A program made the position numbers and the translations under genes. The notes beneath the pieces are model-generated. The model was given only the letters and a program-made list of their open reading frames with translations. It was not told where the DNA came from and searched no databases. 64,000 nucleotides of DNA from positions 310,001-374,000 of the forward strand of contig NZ_LVYD01000102.1 in NCBI RefSeq assembly GCF_002077945.1, written 5' to 3'. Shown piece by piece: positions 1 to 9,796 of this stretch. Within the stretch, counting starts at the first letter, position 1. Each line of letters opens with the position of its first letter. The DNA comes from Niastella vici (GTDB lineage: Bacteria > Bacteroidota > Bacteroidia > Chitinophagales > Chitinophagaceae).

Positions 1-769
1 CGGTCGATAAACAGGCAACGCCCTGGTGAATACCGGCGCCCTGTGGTATTTCGATCCTGTTAACCTGCGCGTCCCCATTGGTATATGCAGCTTCGTACAT
101 TCGATTTAGAAAAGGTTTATTTTTTGAACTGTCGTCGGTCCTGGTTGAAGTGAAGAGCAACGTGTTCTTATTCAACCATACCGGGGCATAGTTGGCACCG
201 CCGGGATTGATAGCGGCGCCTTGTTTTTCTATTGTATATAATTGCAGATCGTTGCGCTGCAATTGTTCCCTGATAAAATGCAGGTTCAGTACTTCGCTTT
301 TGGCGGAATTGGCATATGCATCATCTGTTTTATAAGTATCCAGGAACCCCTGAAATGCTTTTTCAGCTTCTTCATATTTGCCCAACGCCCGCAAGGTGCT
401 GGCATAATAATACAGGGCCAGCGGGAGTTGATTATTGTTATAACTAAGCGCCTGTTCATAATACATTACGGCCTTTACCGGGTAATTCAACTGCCGGTAG
501 CTTTCGGCCAGGTTGTATACGGCCAGCTGTGAAGAGGGAGTTGCACCCTTTACAGCAGCTGCTGCGGGCTTAACGTTATATGGATTATAATTATCCGGTT
601 TTGTTTTTGGTCCTTTTGAATCCAGGTATTTTTCATAATACCGGGCGGCAGAATAGTAGTCGCCTTTTTTATAATAGGTATCCGCAGCCTTCAGATAATC
701 AGCTACAAACTGGGCCCGCGCCCCCATAAAGCCGGGTACTACAACCAGTATGAGAAATATTTTTTTCAT
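1..769 (-). CDS. OmpA/TPR/PD40-type outer-membrane protein, partial (3' end off window)
   Basis: About 256 codons of a minus-strand gene are visible; the rest lies beyond base 1. It starts with a signal peptide (MKKIFLILVVVPGFMGARAQ). TPR-like helices rich in YYEKYL, YYEQAL and YYYAST patterns follow, over roughly residues 25-150. After about residue 190 the sequence reads like the first blade of a WD40-like (PD40) propeller (NYAPVWLNKNTLLFTSTRTD). In Bacteroidota this order normally ends in a C-terminal OmpA peptidoglycan-binding domain, which cannot be seen here. It lies 73 bp downstream of the PorP/SprF gene, a standard pairing for cell-surface and type IX-related systems, so the two are probably one operon. 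The OmpA assignment is inferred from family architecture. Confidence 0.8.
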   Translation of the reverse strand, partial: MKKIFLILVVVPGFMGARAQFVADYLKAADTYYKKGDYYSAARYYEKYLDSKGPKTKPDNYNPYNVKPAAAAVKGATPSSQLAVYNLAESYRQLNYPVKAVMYYEQALSYNNNQLPLALYYYASTLRALGKYEEAEKAFQGFLDTYKTDDAYANSAKSEVLNLHFIREQLQRNDLQLYTIEKQGAAINPGGANYAPVWLNKNTLLFTSTRTDDSSKNKPFLNRMYEAAYTNGDAQVNRIEIPQGAGIHQGVACLST

Positions 770-842
770 CGTAGTTTCTTTGGTGAATGGTGAATGGTCA
801 ATGAACGTCCTATTCTCTAAGCCTCGCTCGCATCCGCAAGCG

Positions 843-1850
843 CTACAACCTTGGACAAATAAAATTGGCTTCAGGTGTTTTGATCGTTCTTCTACCGGTA
901 AAGGATAGTGAGATCTCAAAGCTGTTTGATCCATGCGCCATTTTGCCCAGCTCCGAAGTGTTCACATCATAGCTTATTCCCAATACCATATTCTTATGCG
1001 TAAGGCCAACAAATGGAGAAATGGCATCCTGTATGCGGTAGTTGGCGCCCAGCATTAGATCGGTGCCGGCAGCAGCATTTAACTGTACATAGGCGCCGGC
1101 CATTTTTTCTTCGGCCGTACCCTGTTTTGCATATAAAAAATTAGGTGTAACACTCAGCAGGTCCGATAAAGTGAGCCGCACACCTGCATGACCGGTATAC
1201 CGCATTGGCAATTTGGCATTGCCGTCGCTGCTGAAATAATCGTTGGGTTTGGTGAGATGGGATACAGAAAAACCCGCATACACATTGGCTTTTTTGCCGG
1301 GCGTTGCATCAAAGTATAAAATACCGGCACCGGCATCGAAAGCGGAAGTCTTCGTTTTATTGAAAGCATCGGTAGAGGTCCCGGGATTAAAACCGGTAAT
1401 GGGGTCCCACTGATCCCCAAACGTGAATTTGGAAGCATTGAAACCGCGCCAGATCATTCCGAGCTGCAGGCCCATTACAATGCGATGGTTTTCGGCAGCG
1501 CCAAAGCGAACCCCGGTATAAGCTAAATTGGCATATCCGGTTGTGTAATAATAGCCGCCATCCCCCGCGGTCTGGTTCAACAGGTTGATGCCCACATTCA
1601 CATTGTTGTTGGTAACAAATTCACCGCCCAACCCGATCGTTGAAAAGGGTTTGCTGATATTACCCCATTGATTTCGGTAAATACCTGAAATTCGGTAATC
1701 ACCATCAAATGAACCGGTGAGCGCCGGGTTTAACCACGAAGGATACACGTAATACTGCGTAAAATGCGGATCAACCTGCGCCTGCAGCCTGTTGCTGCCG
1801 GTAATAAGCAGCAACAGTGTCAACAATCTGTTCAATACTGGTAGTCTCAT
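843..1850 (-). CDS. PorP/SprF family type IX secretion membrane protein
   Basis: A 335-residue outer-membrane protein of normal length for PorP/SprF. It has a signal peptide (residues 1-24) followed by the family hallmark HFTQYYVYPSWLNPALTG. The rest alternates short beta strands and Gly/Asn turns, as in a beta-barrel that ends near the C terminus. Family members help anchor or export large adhesins through the type IX system, and are usually followed by an OmpA-like protein, as here. No large adhesin gene is next to it in the window, so its client is unknown. The upstream gap to the DUF4302 gene is 127 bp. Confidence 0.88.
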   Translation of the reverse strand: MRLPVLNRLLTLLLLITGSNRLQAQVDPHFTQYYVYPSWLNPALTGSFDGDYRISGIYRNQWGNISKPFSTIGLGGEFVTNNNVNVGINLLNQTAGDGGYYYTTGYANLAYTGVRFGAAENHRIVMGLQLGMIWRGFNASKFTFGDQWDPITGFNPGTSTDAFNKTKTSAFDAGAGILYFDATPGKKANVYAGFSVSHLTKPNDYFSSDGNAKLPMRYTGHAGVRLTLSDLLSVTPNFLYAKQGTAEEKMAGAYVQLNAAAGTDLMLGANYRIQDAISPFVGLTHKNMVLGISYDVNTSELGKMAHGSNSFEISLSFTGRRTIKTPEANFICPRL

Positions 1851-1977
1851 AGCAGTTCTTTATTTTTATATTAATGGCGGGGTGCGGACTTGTTTCAAAA
1901 AATTTATTTAATTCATAGGGCCTTTAATTGGGTGGTTTTTCACTAATTCGTTTATTATGGCAAGCAATCGATCGTAT

Positions 1978-3291
1978 TTAAAAATGCCAGGTCACCCAGG
2001 CCTTTCCATCTTTTGCACTTACCATGTCATACGTGGTTGAATCGAGGCGCACGAGGTAATACCCGCTGGCATCGGTGAATTGCTGAGCCGTTTTGTATAC
2101 TGCTACTGAATCGGCTGTTGGCACTGTGCCCAGGGTTCCCATATAGGTGAAGGCAACACGGCCATCTGTTGTGAAAGTTGGTGGCCGGTAAGCAATACCG
2201 TAGGGCAATGACAGCGCATTATTAACCAGTTTTACATTCCCGCATAGATCATAATCAATACCCTGATAGGTGCCATATTGCGGCCAGTACAACATGAAAT
2301 AGAAATTGGTTGTCTTTGTAACACCGTAGGCATCATCAACTCCGTTTACATGGAATCCTTTTTCAGAGATCCAGTAGCCGCGCTGGTCAAGCGCATACTG
2401 CCACCAGCGCCGGGGTGCATCGAGATCGATCTTTATGGGCTCGCCTGAACCAATAATGGAAGAAGCGGTTCCATTCACTGTAAACGACAGCGTAGTGGTG
2501 TTGGCGTTCCAGGTGATATTATTTAAAGAGGAGATTGTGTTAGTGCCATCAGTAAATGCCGGTGACAGGGCAATTCCATCAGGAGTATAATAATAGCCGG
2601 TAGTAACGGAATGAATATTTCCTTTTTCGTCGACCCACGTAAACGTAATGGTGCGGGTAAGCGGGTTCACCTGTATCTCATATTGTGTGCTGCCAATAAC
2701 CAGTCTTTTGAAATAAGTGATGTATTTGCTGATATTATCAAATACCCGGTTCGCATATTTTTTATCGTAATAATTCTGCGCTTCCTGCTGGGTGGCTTTT
2801 ACCAGGAAGGCTTTACTGCCGTTAAAGCGGCCGGTGAGCTTAATGGTATCCTTGCGAATGCTGTCAATGGCAAATTCAAAATCAGAGATCAGTCCACTGC
2901 CATAGCTGCCACCGTTTACCGAGCCATCGGGATCGGCCAGCACATGCACATAGGAATAGGTATCGAACAGCAACGCCGGTTGCTGCAATGCCTTCAGGCG
3001 GTAACTGGCAGTCATGGGCGTAACGGCTGAAGTGGCATTAAAATCAGAGAACATTTCAACACGGTTACTGTCGTTGAATTTAAAATAGAATGCCACTACC
3101 CCACCTTTCAGTCCGGCAGGAAAAATGAATCCTTTCCAGCCATATTGCGAACCGGTCAATGCCTTCTGGTAAGCAGCCAGCGTATCATTGAGCCGCTCAT
3201 CGGCCGATGAGGAGAAAGCGTTATCGTGTTTTTTGCTACAGCTATAAAAACCGATGGTTGCTGCGAGAATATATAGCGCTAATTTTTTCAT
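1978..3291 (-). CDS. DUF4302 domain lipoprotein
   Basis: A 437-residue predicted lipoprotein: signal MKKLALYILAATIGFYSC with the lipobox Cys at 18. The body matches the DUF4302 type known from Bacteroidota SusC/SusD loci. It has an early YQKALTGSQYGWKGFIFPAG region, then a long beta-rich domain, and ends TYDMVSAKDGKAWVTWHF. It is the last gene of the sigma-FecR-susC-susD-metallopeptidase run, 84 bp after the metallopeptidase, with an inverted repeat in the gap. DUF4302 function is not established; its constant companionship with SusCD suggests a surface role in binding or processing the imported substrate. Family assignment is from recall of context and sequence style. Confidence 0.75.
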   Translation of the reverse strand: MKKLALYILAATIGFYSCSKKHDNAFSSSADERLNDTLAAYQKALTGSQYGWKGFIFPAGLKGGVVAFYFKFNDSNRVEMFSDFNATSAVTPMTASYRLKALQQPALLFDTYSYVHVLADPDGSVNGGSYGSGLISDFEFAIDSIRKDTIKLTGRFNGSKAFLVKATQQEAQNYYDKKYANRVFDNISKYITYFKRLVIGSTQYEIQVNPLTRTITFTWVDEKGNIHSVTTGYYYTPDGIALSPAFTDGTNTISSLNNITWNANTTTLSFTVNGTASSIIGSGEPIKIDLDAPRRWWQYALDQRGYWISEKGFHVNGVDDAYGVTKTTNFYFMLYWPQYGTYQGIDYDLCGNVKLVNNALSLPYGIAYRPPTFTTDGRVAFTYMGTLGTVPTADSVAVYKTAQQFTDASGYYLVRLDSTTYDMVSAKDGKAWVTWHF

Positions 3292-3315
3292 TGTAATTTT
3301 TTTGAATCATGAAAC

Positions 3316-3375
3316 AGTTACTGGTTACCGGCTTCCTGTTACCGGGGCCCGTGAACAGGGAGCCCGTAATGGTAA
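3316..3375. repeat. Dispersed inverted repeat, copy A (GGTTACCGG family)
   Basis: GTTACTGGTTACCGGCTTCC with TGTTACCGGG (3317-3346) faces CCGTGAACAGGGAGCCCGTA with ATGGTAAC (about 3349-3376). The arms can form an imperfect stem of about 22 bp. It fills the gap between the metallopeptidase and DUF4302 genes and resembles copies B and C. Confidence 0.7.
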
Positions 3376-4458
3376 CTACCTGATCAGCTTATCCACCTGT
3401 GTTCTTACTCTTGTTTGCAGACTGTAAAAATCAATGCCCCAGGTATCTTTGAAATAGGATACCACAATAGATTCTTTCATGCGCAAACGGGCTATGGCCT
3501 GTGCCTGCGTGGTGTTATTGTCGCTTGTGCCGGCTGGTATACTTTTAATGATCGCTTCAAAACCGGCCCTTCCTTCTGTCAGCATCACGCCGATCATTTC
3601 CACAAAATCTTCATCGGGCGCCGACTCGGCATAGGCGGTTACAAATCCATCTTTGTGCGCAGTGGCATCCGATACGTTGTTCCAGTTACTGGTATAAAAG
3701 CCCACCGAAATAGTTTTGAAATCCTGCGGATACATGACGGTTTGATGAAGGATATGTCCAAACTCATGTTCAATGGTGTGGAACATCTGTTTGATATTGA
3801 AAGAATCGGAAGGCACATAACCGGTCATGCCCTTTGTTCTGAAATTATTCAGCACATACAGCACCACTTTTCTTCCGCCCTCGGCAGTTCCCAGGGTAAT
3901 GGTGCCATCGGTGTTCCAACTGGCGCTGCCGGCCAGGGCAAAGAATTTGGGAACATATTTTTTCATGAACATCGAATCGGTCTCTGCGATATAGGTATCT
4001 ATCCACACTTTCTTTACGGCGCTTAAAACCGGGATGATCTTATCTTCTTTTGGCGGAACCAGTGTCTTGTTCAAACTCAGTTCATATTGGTCCCATTTAT
4101 ATTTTACCGCTATATTGAAGGGTACAGTTAAACTGTCATTGATCCAGGTATCGATCGGCGTGGCGGCCCAGGTATCGCCACCCAGCCCCGGAATATTCTC
4201 TACATTGTCAAGCGATTCCTTTTTACAGGAAGCCAGTGAAGCGAGGAGGCAGAAGAAGAACAGGCGTTTTTGCGTATTATTCACCAGGAAATTTTTTAAA
4301 TGTTTAAGCTTGTCCAGCAGGGGAAGCAGCCAGGTGGGTACCCGCTTGTCAATGATCAGGTCATCGTACGAATGAAACCCATGTTTCCAGCCGCTGGCAA
4401 AGGTGATGGGTATCACTTTGGCTGTTGGTGGTTGTTCAATTGGTCGTTTATTCATCAT
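3376..4458 (-). CDS. Putative zinc metallopeptidase lipoprotein (Peptidase_Mx type)
   Basis: The protein contains a clear zincin motif, TIEHEFGHILHQ (HExxH), around residues 230-240, followed by a conserved acidic stretch (YAESAPDEDFVEMIGVML) that could supply the third ligand. This matches the putative zinc-binding metallopeptidases found with SusCD and DUF4302. It starts 11 bp after the susD stop. The start is uncertain. From this ATG there are 58 residues before a lipoprotein signal (NNTQKRLFFFCLLASLASC, Cys 78). A GTG at 4284 would begin the protein exactly at that signal. The lipoprotein logic favours 4284; tight operon spacing favours 4458. It likely acts at the cell surface on peptides or glycoproteins. 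Confidence 0.82.
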   Translation of the reverse strand: MMNKRPIEQPPTAKVIPITFASGWKHGFHSYDDLIIDKRVPTWLLPLLDKLKHLKNFLVNNTQKRLFFFCLLASLASCKKESLDNVENIPGLGGDTWAATPIDTWINDSLTVPFNIAVKYKWDQYELSLNKTLVPPKEDKIIPVLSAVKKVWIDTYIAETDSMFMKKYVPKFFALAGSASWNTDGTITLGTAEGGRKVVLYVLNNFRTKGMTGYVPSDSFNIKQMFHTIEHEFGHILHQTVMYPQDFKTISVGFYTSNWNNVSDATAHKDGFVTAYAESAPDEDFVEMIGVMLTEGRAGFEAIIKSIPAGTSDNNTTQAQAIARLRMKESIVVSYFKDTWGIDFYSLQTRVRTQVDKLIR

Positions 4459-4469
4459 TGCAGAAGGGT

Positions 4470-5927
4470 TTAACGTGGATTTAATTCAACACCCGACAAC
4501 CTGGCCGATTCCGGTATCTGAAACACCCGGCGTTTATCGTCAGCTGGCAGTGTGAGGGCTTGGCCATCAGTTGTAGTATGCTTTACGGGAAGGTTATAGC
4601 GCTTCAGGTCGAACCAGCGCATCCCTTCCTGAACATATTCAGCCCTTTTGAAATCGAGCAGCGTGTACAGGGCCGCAATGCGGGCATCTGTAACGCCATA
4701 ATAAGTCTGCATTTTGCTGGCCGTTACGGCATGAGCAGTGGCATCATAATTATAAATGCGGGTAGAAGCATAGTCGTTGAGGTCCTTCAAAGCCGCGGTA
4801 AGATTATTGAGATAAATATTGGCTTCTATCCGGTTAAACAATACTTCCTCGGTAGTGAATAAGGGTACCATTACATAAGGATAGCCAATGGTAGCGTTTA
4901 CTGATAACCGCACAAAGTATTCATTGACTTTCGGCAGCATGTAATTATTAGTACCGGCTGTATACGTTTGGCGGGTGAATGCATACGTACCGCCGGTCAC
5001 GTTCGAGTTCAGGATCTCTGTTCTTTTATCGGCATCCATGCCATAGCGTTCGCTGTAATAATTTCTTGCCCACAGGGAAGATGTTTCTACCAGCAACAGG
5101 TTGGCTGTTTCGGTTGACTTGGCGTAACGGGCCCACAATTCTTTATAGGTAAGGGTAAGGTAAGTGCTGTTCCAGGGTCGTAAACTGGCCGTAACATTGG
5201 AAGAAGTGAATACCGCATTGGAGTAACTGAGCGATTTCGCATAATCCTGTTTGTATAAAAAGAAGCGCGAAGCAAAGGCATTACCGGCGGCTTTTGTAAA
5301 GTGATACCGTGGCACAGTATAGCGCGTATCATCGAGCAATGGCAAACCGGCGAGCAGGTCCTTTTCGATCATGTCATATACATAGCTCACTGTTTTGCGT
5401 GTGTAATTCTGGAAGATCACTTTTTCGGGTGTGAGCACATAAGGAATACCCGGATCAGAAGCTGCTGTAGTTGGGTTATAAGCTTTTGAGAACAGGGTAA
5501 CCAGCATGAAATGGGCATAGGCGCGGCATAACAGGGCCTCTCCTTTCTCGCTTGCATAGCTGGCGGTATCGGCCGCCTTGTTACAGGCTTCCAGCGCCTG
5601 GTTGGCAGCGGCAATAGCGGTATAACAGGCATTCCAATATCCTTCCGGTGAATCCTGCTGGTTTTCCGTTACATCTTTGAAAAAATAAGGTTGTATAACG
5701 GTCAAATCAAGGCCGCCGGTCCCTTTATCAGAAACATTGTCTGAAATAGACTCGCAGAAAGCCATGTAATTGGCCTGGGGGTAAGCAGTGCCCAGCAATT
5801 GCGCTACCTGGTCAGGGCTTTCGAGCGATGCCCGGTTGTCGGGGTTCTTTCCCAAAAACTTTTTACAGCCAGTGGTGGTAGTTCCCAACAGTGTTATAAA
5901 TAATGTGTATGATAGTATCTTTTGCAT
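4470..5927 (-). CDS. RagB/SusD family nutrient uptake lipoprotein
   Basis: A 485-residue SusD-like surface lipoprotein. The signal MQKILSYTLFITLLGTTTTGC ends in a lipobox, followed by KKFLGKNPDNRASLESPDQVAQLL, typical of the SusD N terminus. The middle shows the helical TPR-like scaffold (EALLCRAYAHFMLVTLFSKAY). The C terminus has the standard EGMRWFDLKRYNLPV element near the end. It lies 33 bp after its SusC partner. SusD proteins cap the SusC channel and bind the substrate. The neighbouring metallopeptidase suggests a peptide or glycopeptide cargo, which is inference. Confidence 0.92.
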   Translation of the reverse strand: MQKILSYTLFITLLGTTTTGCKKFLGKNPDNRASLESPDQVAQLLGTAYPQANYMAFCESISDNVSDKGTGGLDLTVIQPYFFKDVTENQQDSPEGYWNACYTAIAAANQALEACNKAADTASYASEKGEALLCRAYAHFMLVTLFSKAYNPTTAASDPGIPYVLTPEKVIFQNYTRKTVSYVYDMIEKDLLAGLPLLDDTRYTVPRYHFTKAAGNAFASRFFLYKQDYAKSLSYSNAVFTSSNVTASLRPWNSTYLTLTYKELWARYAKSTETANLLLVETSSLWARNYYSERYGMDADKRTEILNSNVTGGTYAFTRQTYTAGTNNYMLPKVNEYFVRLSVNATIGYPYVMVPLFTTEEVLFNRIEANIYLNNLTAALKDLNDYASTRIYNYDATAHAVTASKMQTYYGVTDARIAALYTLLDFKRAEYVQEGMRWFDLKRYNLPVKHTTTDGQALTLPADDKRRVFQIPESARLSGVELNPR

Positions 5928-5960
5928 GTTCGCTTATAGTTTCTGATTACGCTTATTATT

Positions 5961-8900
5961 TTACAATCCAACTTTCAATGCCAGGGTGATCTGCTTTTGT
6001 ATCGGCTGCGCTACACCCCCTGAATTAAAGAACTCAGGGTCCTGTCCTCTTAGTTTTTCATCGCTATATATTAACCAGGGGTTGGTAGCTGCAGCAGTTA
6101 CGGAAGCATTGTTCAAGCCAAATTTTTTCACACCGGGCAGCTGATATGAGAGTGATACAGTTTTCAATCGTATCAGATCGCCTTTGGCCACCCGTTGGGT
6201 TGAATAGTTGTAGTTATTGTAAGGGTATGCCCCACCTAATTGTGATTGGGCAAATGCATCCAGTATCGAAGGCACATTGGTATATTTTTCGTCACCGGGC
6301 ATCGTCCAACGGTCGTAAAACTCTTTAGGCATGGCATCAAGGTCTGAATAGCTGGTCTTGAAAGCAGGATATAACCTGATGGTGTTGCCTGCCTGATAAG
6401 TAATGAATACATTCAGCGAAAAAGCTTTGTAATAAAAGGTATTTGAAAACCCACCGGTGATAGTTGGATCAACGGGGCCTTCATATTGCAGGTTACCTGT
6501 TGATTCAGATTGCATGTATACCGTTGAACTCGTTTTGCCGTCTTCATCTACAAACAAGGGGTACCCATTGAAAGGTTGCAGGCCTTTATATTTTATAGAG
6601 AACAGGCTGCGCACCGGATAGCCTTCTTTATTACCGCCTTCGGCGCTCACCAGGTTAAAGATGTTGGGGATGTTTTTCGCTCTGGTGATCTTGTTGGTAT
6701 TATAACCGAATGTCAATGTTGTTTTCCAGCCCCAGTCTTTTCTCTTGAAAACTTCACCGCCTACGAGCAATTCCAGTCCCTTTGAATCCATATCGGCATT
6801 ATTGGCTTGTTTATAAGCTTCACCACCAATGCCCGACGTTTTAACGGTGTTGATCAAATCAAAACTTCTGCGTTGAAACACATCCAGGCTCACATTCATT
6901 CGTTTATTTAAAAATCCGGCATCGATACCCAGGTTGGTGGTATATAATTTTTCCCAGGTAAGATCACTGTTCTCGAGGTTGGTGAGCTGTATCACCGACT
7001 CCACTTCGTTTGAATAGGGCCGGTTGGTGTTCACATTTTTCAGTACAATGCTTGAGTTGGTGGCCGGCCCCATACTGGCCGTTAACCCATACGTACCTCG
7101 CACAGTGAGATAATCAACAAACCTAATGTCCTGCATAAACCCTTCCCGGTCAACATTCCAGGAACCGGCTACACTCCAGGTTGGCAGCCAGCGGGCTGTG
7201 GGCGATTTTCCCATGCGGTTAGAACCATCGTACCGTACAGTAGCGGTGAAATTGTATTTAGAATCATAGGTATACTGACCAGAGGCATATAAGGCAACAA
7301 AGCGGTCATATTCCTTGCTCATTTCATAGTAAGGGAAATTGGTTTCAATCGTTTGCTTTAAAATGCGGTAGTCGATAAAGGGCACACCGCCGTTCTCATA
7401 CTGGTATCCATAACCAGTATTGGAGAAATGCTGCCGGTCGGCATATTTTACCTGCTGACCAACCAATGCATTGATAAAGTGTTTGCCCGAAATGGTCTTG
7501 GTATAGTTCAAACTGTTGCGGATATCGAAATTTACCAGGGCATCTTCGGCACGGTTGTAAAAACCGCCATAGGGCAATACTACCACCGGTTGTGCTTCGG
7601 GATCATCGGGATTGGTGTACAGGAATTTATTGGCCGAACGGATGGTTGATGTTTGTGCAGCCCGGTAAGCATTGGCCATGTTCGATTTTTCGGTGATCTG
7701 GTGCTCACGCGTCGATTTCACATACCGCATGGCGCCCACAAATTCATAGCGGAAGTTTTTGGCAAACTTATATTCCAAATTGCCCTGTAACCTTAAGTCA
7801 ATAATATTGAGATCGAGATAGTTGTTCTTTAACTCGGAAAGGATATTGAACGGGGCAAAATTCCTTCTGAAATATTCCAGGTTGCCTTTATCATCATAGG
7901 CCGTTAACGTACGGCTGGTATTCAGGGCATAGCTGAATGGATTGATATCAAAATCCCGGTCATATTTACCTTCCACCGGGTTACCGCTGCGGCTAAGCGA
8001 TCCCGGGGCTTTTTGCTGACGTACTGAGCCTACTGTGGCAAATCCACCACTCAGCCTGTCATTGAATTTATAGTTATTACGATAGTTCAGGGTATAGCGG
8101 CTAACCTTATCGGCAACGGTCCAGCCGTTATCGCCGTAATAACTGGTAGAGAAATAGGATTGCGTTTTGTCGGTACCCGAAGAAATAGCCAAAGAATGTT
8201 CCTGCATGAAATTGTTGCGGAACAACAGATCGAACCAATCGGTATTGGCTTTTCCATAGCGCAACAGGAAAGCTCTTTTAGCAGCCGGTGTATTCTTCAG
8301 GGCAAAGCTACCATCAGGATTTACTGTGCTCAGTTCCTCGTACATTTTTCCATACACGCCAATGTCAGATCTGTCGAGCAGGTCAGTCGTCAGTATCCCT
8401 TTGCGCTCCAGTTCAGCCAGCACCGATAGCTGCTGGGCCGAATTCATGATATTATAATCGTTGTACGTTGGCTTGAACTGGGTGCTGTAATTACCGGTAT
8501 AGTTAACGGCTGTTTTACCTACCCGTCCTTTCTTTGTAGTGATCACCACTACCCCATTCATGGCCCGGGCTCCGTATAAAGCAGTAGCCGCCGCATCTTT
8601 CAGAATGTCGAAGCTTTCAATATCGTTGGCATTCAAACCGGCTACGGCAGAACCTAATAAGGTGGTAGGGTCACCGCTCGATAACTGGTCGTTAGAAATG
8701 TTCACGATATCTTCCAGCACTACGCCATCTACAACCCATAAAGGTTTGTTATCACCGTTGATGGAAGTAGCACCCCGGATGCGTACTTTGGGCGCTGCGC
8801 CAAATACGCCGGAAACGTTTTGAACCGAAACACCGGCAGCGCGGCCTTCCAGCATGCGGCTTACATCGGTGGTGCCATCCATTTTTATGTCATCCATTTT

Positions 8901-9647
8901 CACGCGCACGGCAGAACCGGCAAATTTTTTCTTATCCACGTTCTGATAACCGGTCACCACCACCCCTTCCATATTGGTGGCTTCTTCCTTCAACTTTATT
9001 TGAATAAACCCATTTTTGTAATTGCTTACCCTGATCTCTTCTGTAGCATAGCCCGTAACGGTAAATACCAGCACCGCGTCGCTGCTGATATTTTTTAGTT
9101 CGAATTCCCCTTTTTCATTCGTGGCCACTCCGCGGGAGGTACCGCGGATGATAATCGAAACACCTGCCAGGGGCGCCCCCTTTTCGGAGGTCACCACTCC
9201 TTTTACGCTGATGTCATTGGTTGTTTGAGCCGGTTCACCGGGCGCAGCAAATACCTGCCGCACAGGCAGATTATTTTCAGGCCGCACAATGATGCGGTCA
9301 TCCACTACAATAAAAGATAGTGCATAGGGCCCCAGTAATTTTTTCAGCACATCGCCAACAGTTTGCTTCTGTGCCGAGATGCTCACTTTGTTCCTGAGCA
9401 GGATCTCATTATTGGTATGAACAAAAAATACTTTTGCCGTGTTGCCGATCCTGTCCAACGCATCTTTCAGTACCACATTCTTTAATTCAATAGAGATGAT
9501 CCTGTCAAGCACATTTTGCCGCTTTTTTGCATGCCTGCTGCCAGCCATCAACTGGGCAGAAGCACTCAGGAGTAATAGCAAGCACAAAATGGTCTTTATA
9601 CTTTTTCCGCCAGGGCAATAAGATTTTTCTGGTACTTTTTTGTACAT
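5961..9647 (-). CDS. SusC/RagA TonB-dependent transporter with STN signalling domain
   Basis: A 1228-residue outer-membrane transporter, longer than plain SusC because of an N-terminal STN (secretin/TonB short) domain at about residues 50-125 (DRIISIELKNVVLKDALDRI). A carboxypeptidase-regulatory-like domain follows (about 145-230, GAPLAGVSIIIRGTSRGVAT). Next is the plug with VVVTGYQNVDKKKFAGSAV and the DILKDAAATALYGARAMNGV signature (about 345-370), then the 22-strand barrel. The STN domain passes the substrate signal to the FecR anti-sigma factor encoded immediately upstream, so this is a classic trans-envelope signalling receptor. It forms a pair with the SusD gene 33 bp downstream. Confidence 0.94.
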   Translation of the reverse strand: MYKKVPEKSYCPGGKSIKTILCLLLLLSASAQLMAGSRHAKKRQNVLDRIISIELKNVVLKDALDRIGNTAKVFFVHTNNEILLRNKVSISAQKQTVGDVLKKLLGPYALSFIVVDDRIIVRPENNLPVRQVFAAPGEPAQTTNDISVKGVVTSEKGAPLAGVSIIIRGTSRGVATNEKGEFELKNISSDAVLVFTVTGYATEEIRVSNYKNGFIQIKLKEEATNMEGVVVTGYQNVDKKKFAGSAVRVKMDDIKMDGTTDVSRMLEGRAAGVSVQNVSGVFGAAPKVRIRGATSINGDNKPLWVVDGVVLEDIVNISNDQLSSGDPTTLLGSAVAGLNANDIESFDILKDAAATALYGARAMNGVVVITTKKGRVGKTAVNYTGNYSTQFKPTYNDYNIMNSAQQLSVLAELERKGILTTDLLDRSDIGVYGKMYEELSTVNPDGSFALKNTPAAKRAFLLRYGKANTDWFDLLFRNNFMQEHSLAISSGTDKTQSYFSTSYYGDNGWTVADKVSRYTLNYRNNYKFNDRLSGGFATVGSVRQQKAPGSLSRSGNPVEGKYDRDFDINPFSYALNTSRTLTAYDDKGNLEYFRRNFAPFNILSELKNNYLDLNIIDLRLQGNLEYKFAKNFRYEFVGAMRYVKSTREHQITEKSNMANAYRAAQTSTIRSANKFLYTNPDDPEAQPVVVLPYGGFYNRAEDALVNFDIRNSLNYTKTISGKHFINALVGQQVKYADRQHFSNTGYGYQYENGGVPFIDYRILKQTIETNFPYYEMSKEYDRFVALYASGQYTYDSKYNFTATVRYDGSNRMGKSPTARWLPTWSVAGSWNVDREGFMQDIRFVDYLTVRGTYGLTASMGPATNSSIVLKNVNTNRPYSNEVESVIQLTNLENSDLTWEKLYTTNLGIDAGFLNKRMNVSLDVFQRRSFDLINTVKTSGIGGEAYKQANNADMDSKGLELLVGGEVFKRKDWGWKTTLTFGYNTNKITRAKNIPNIFNLVSAEGGNKEGYPVRSLFSIKYKGLQPFNGYPLFVDEDGKTSSTVYMQSESTGNLQYEGPVDPTITGGFSNTFYYKAFSLNVFITYQAGNTIRLYPAFKTSYSDLDAMPKEFYDRWTMPGDEKYTNVPSILDAFAQSQLGGAYPYNNYNYSTQRVAKGDLIRLKTVSLSYQLPGVKKFGLNNASVTAAATNPWLIYSDEKLRGQDPEFFNSGGVAQPIQKQITLALKVGL

Positions 9648-9796
9648 ACCGTTGTTGGGTTGATTTTAAGTAATAAGCAGCCTTGTCGCCGGTTTATAAC
9701 CGTACAACTATTTGCCGCCAAACAATAAATGGCAAGTATGCTTTACGAATTCAAAGCACGCTGAGCGAGATAAACGTCTGATTGGTTTTTCAGGGA

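Noticed and set aside
2611-3030. 139-codon plus-strand frame inside the DUF4302 gene
   Set aside because: Antisense shadow of a well-supported lipoprotein gene; no family resemblance.
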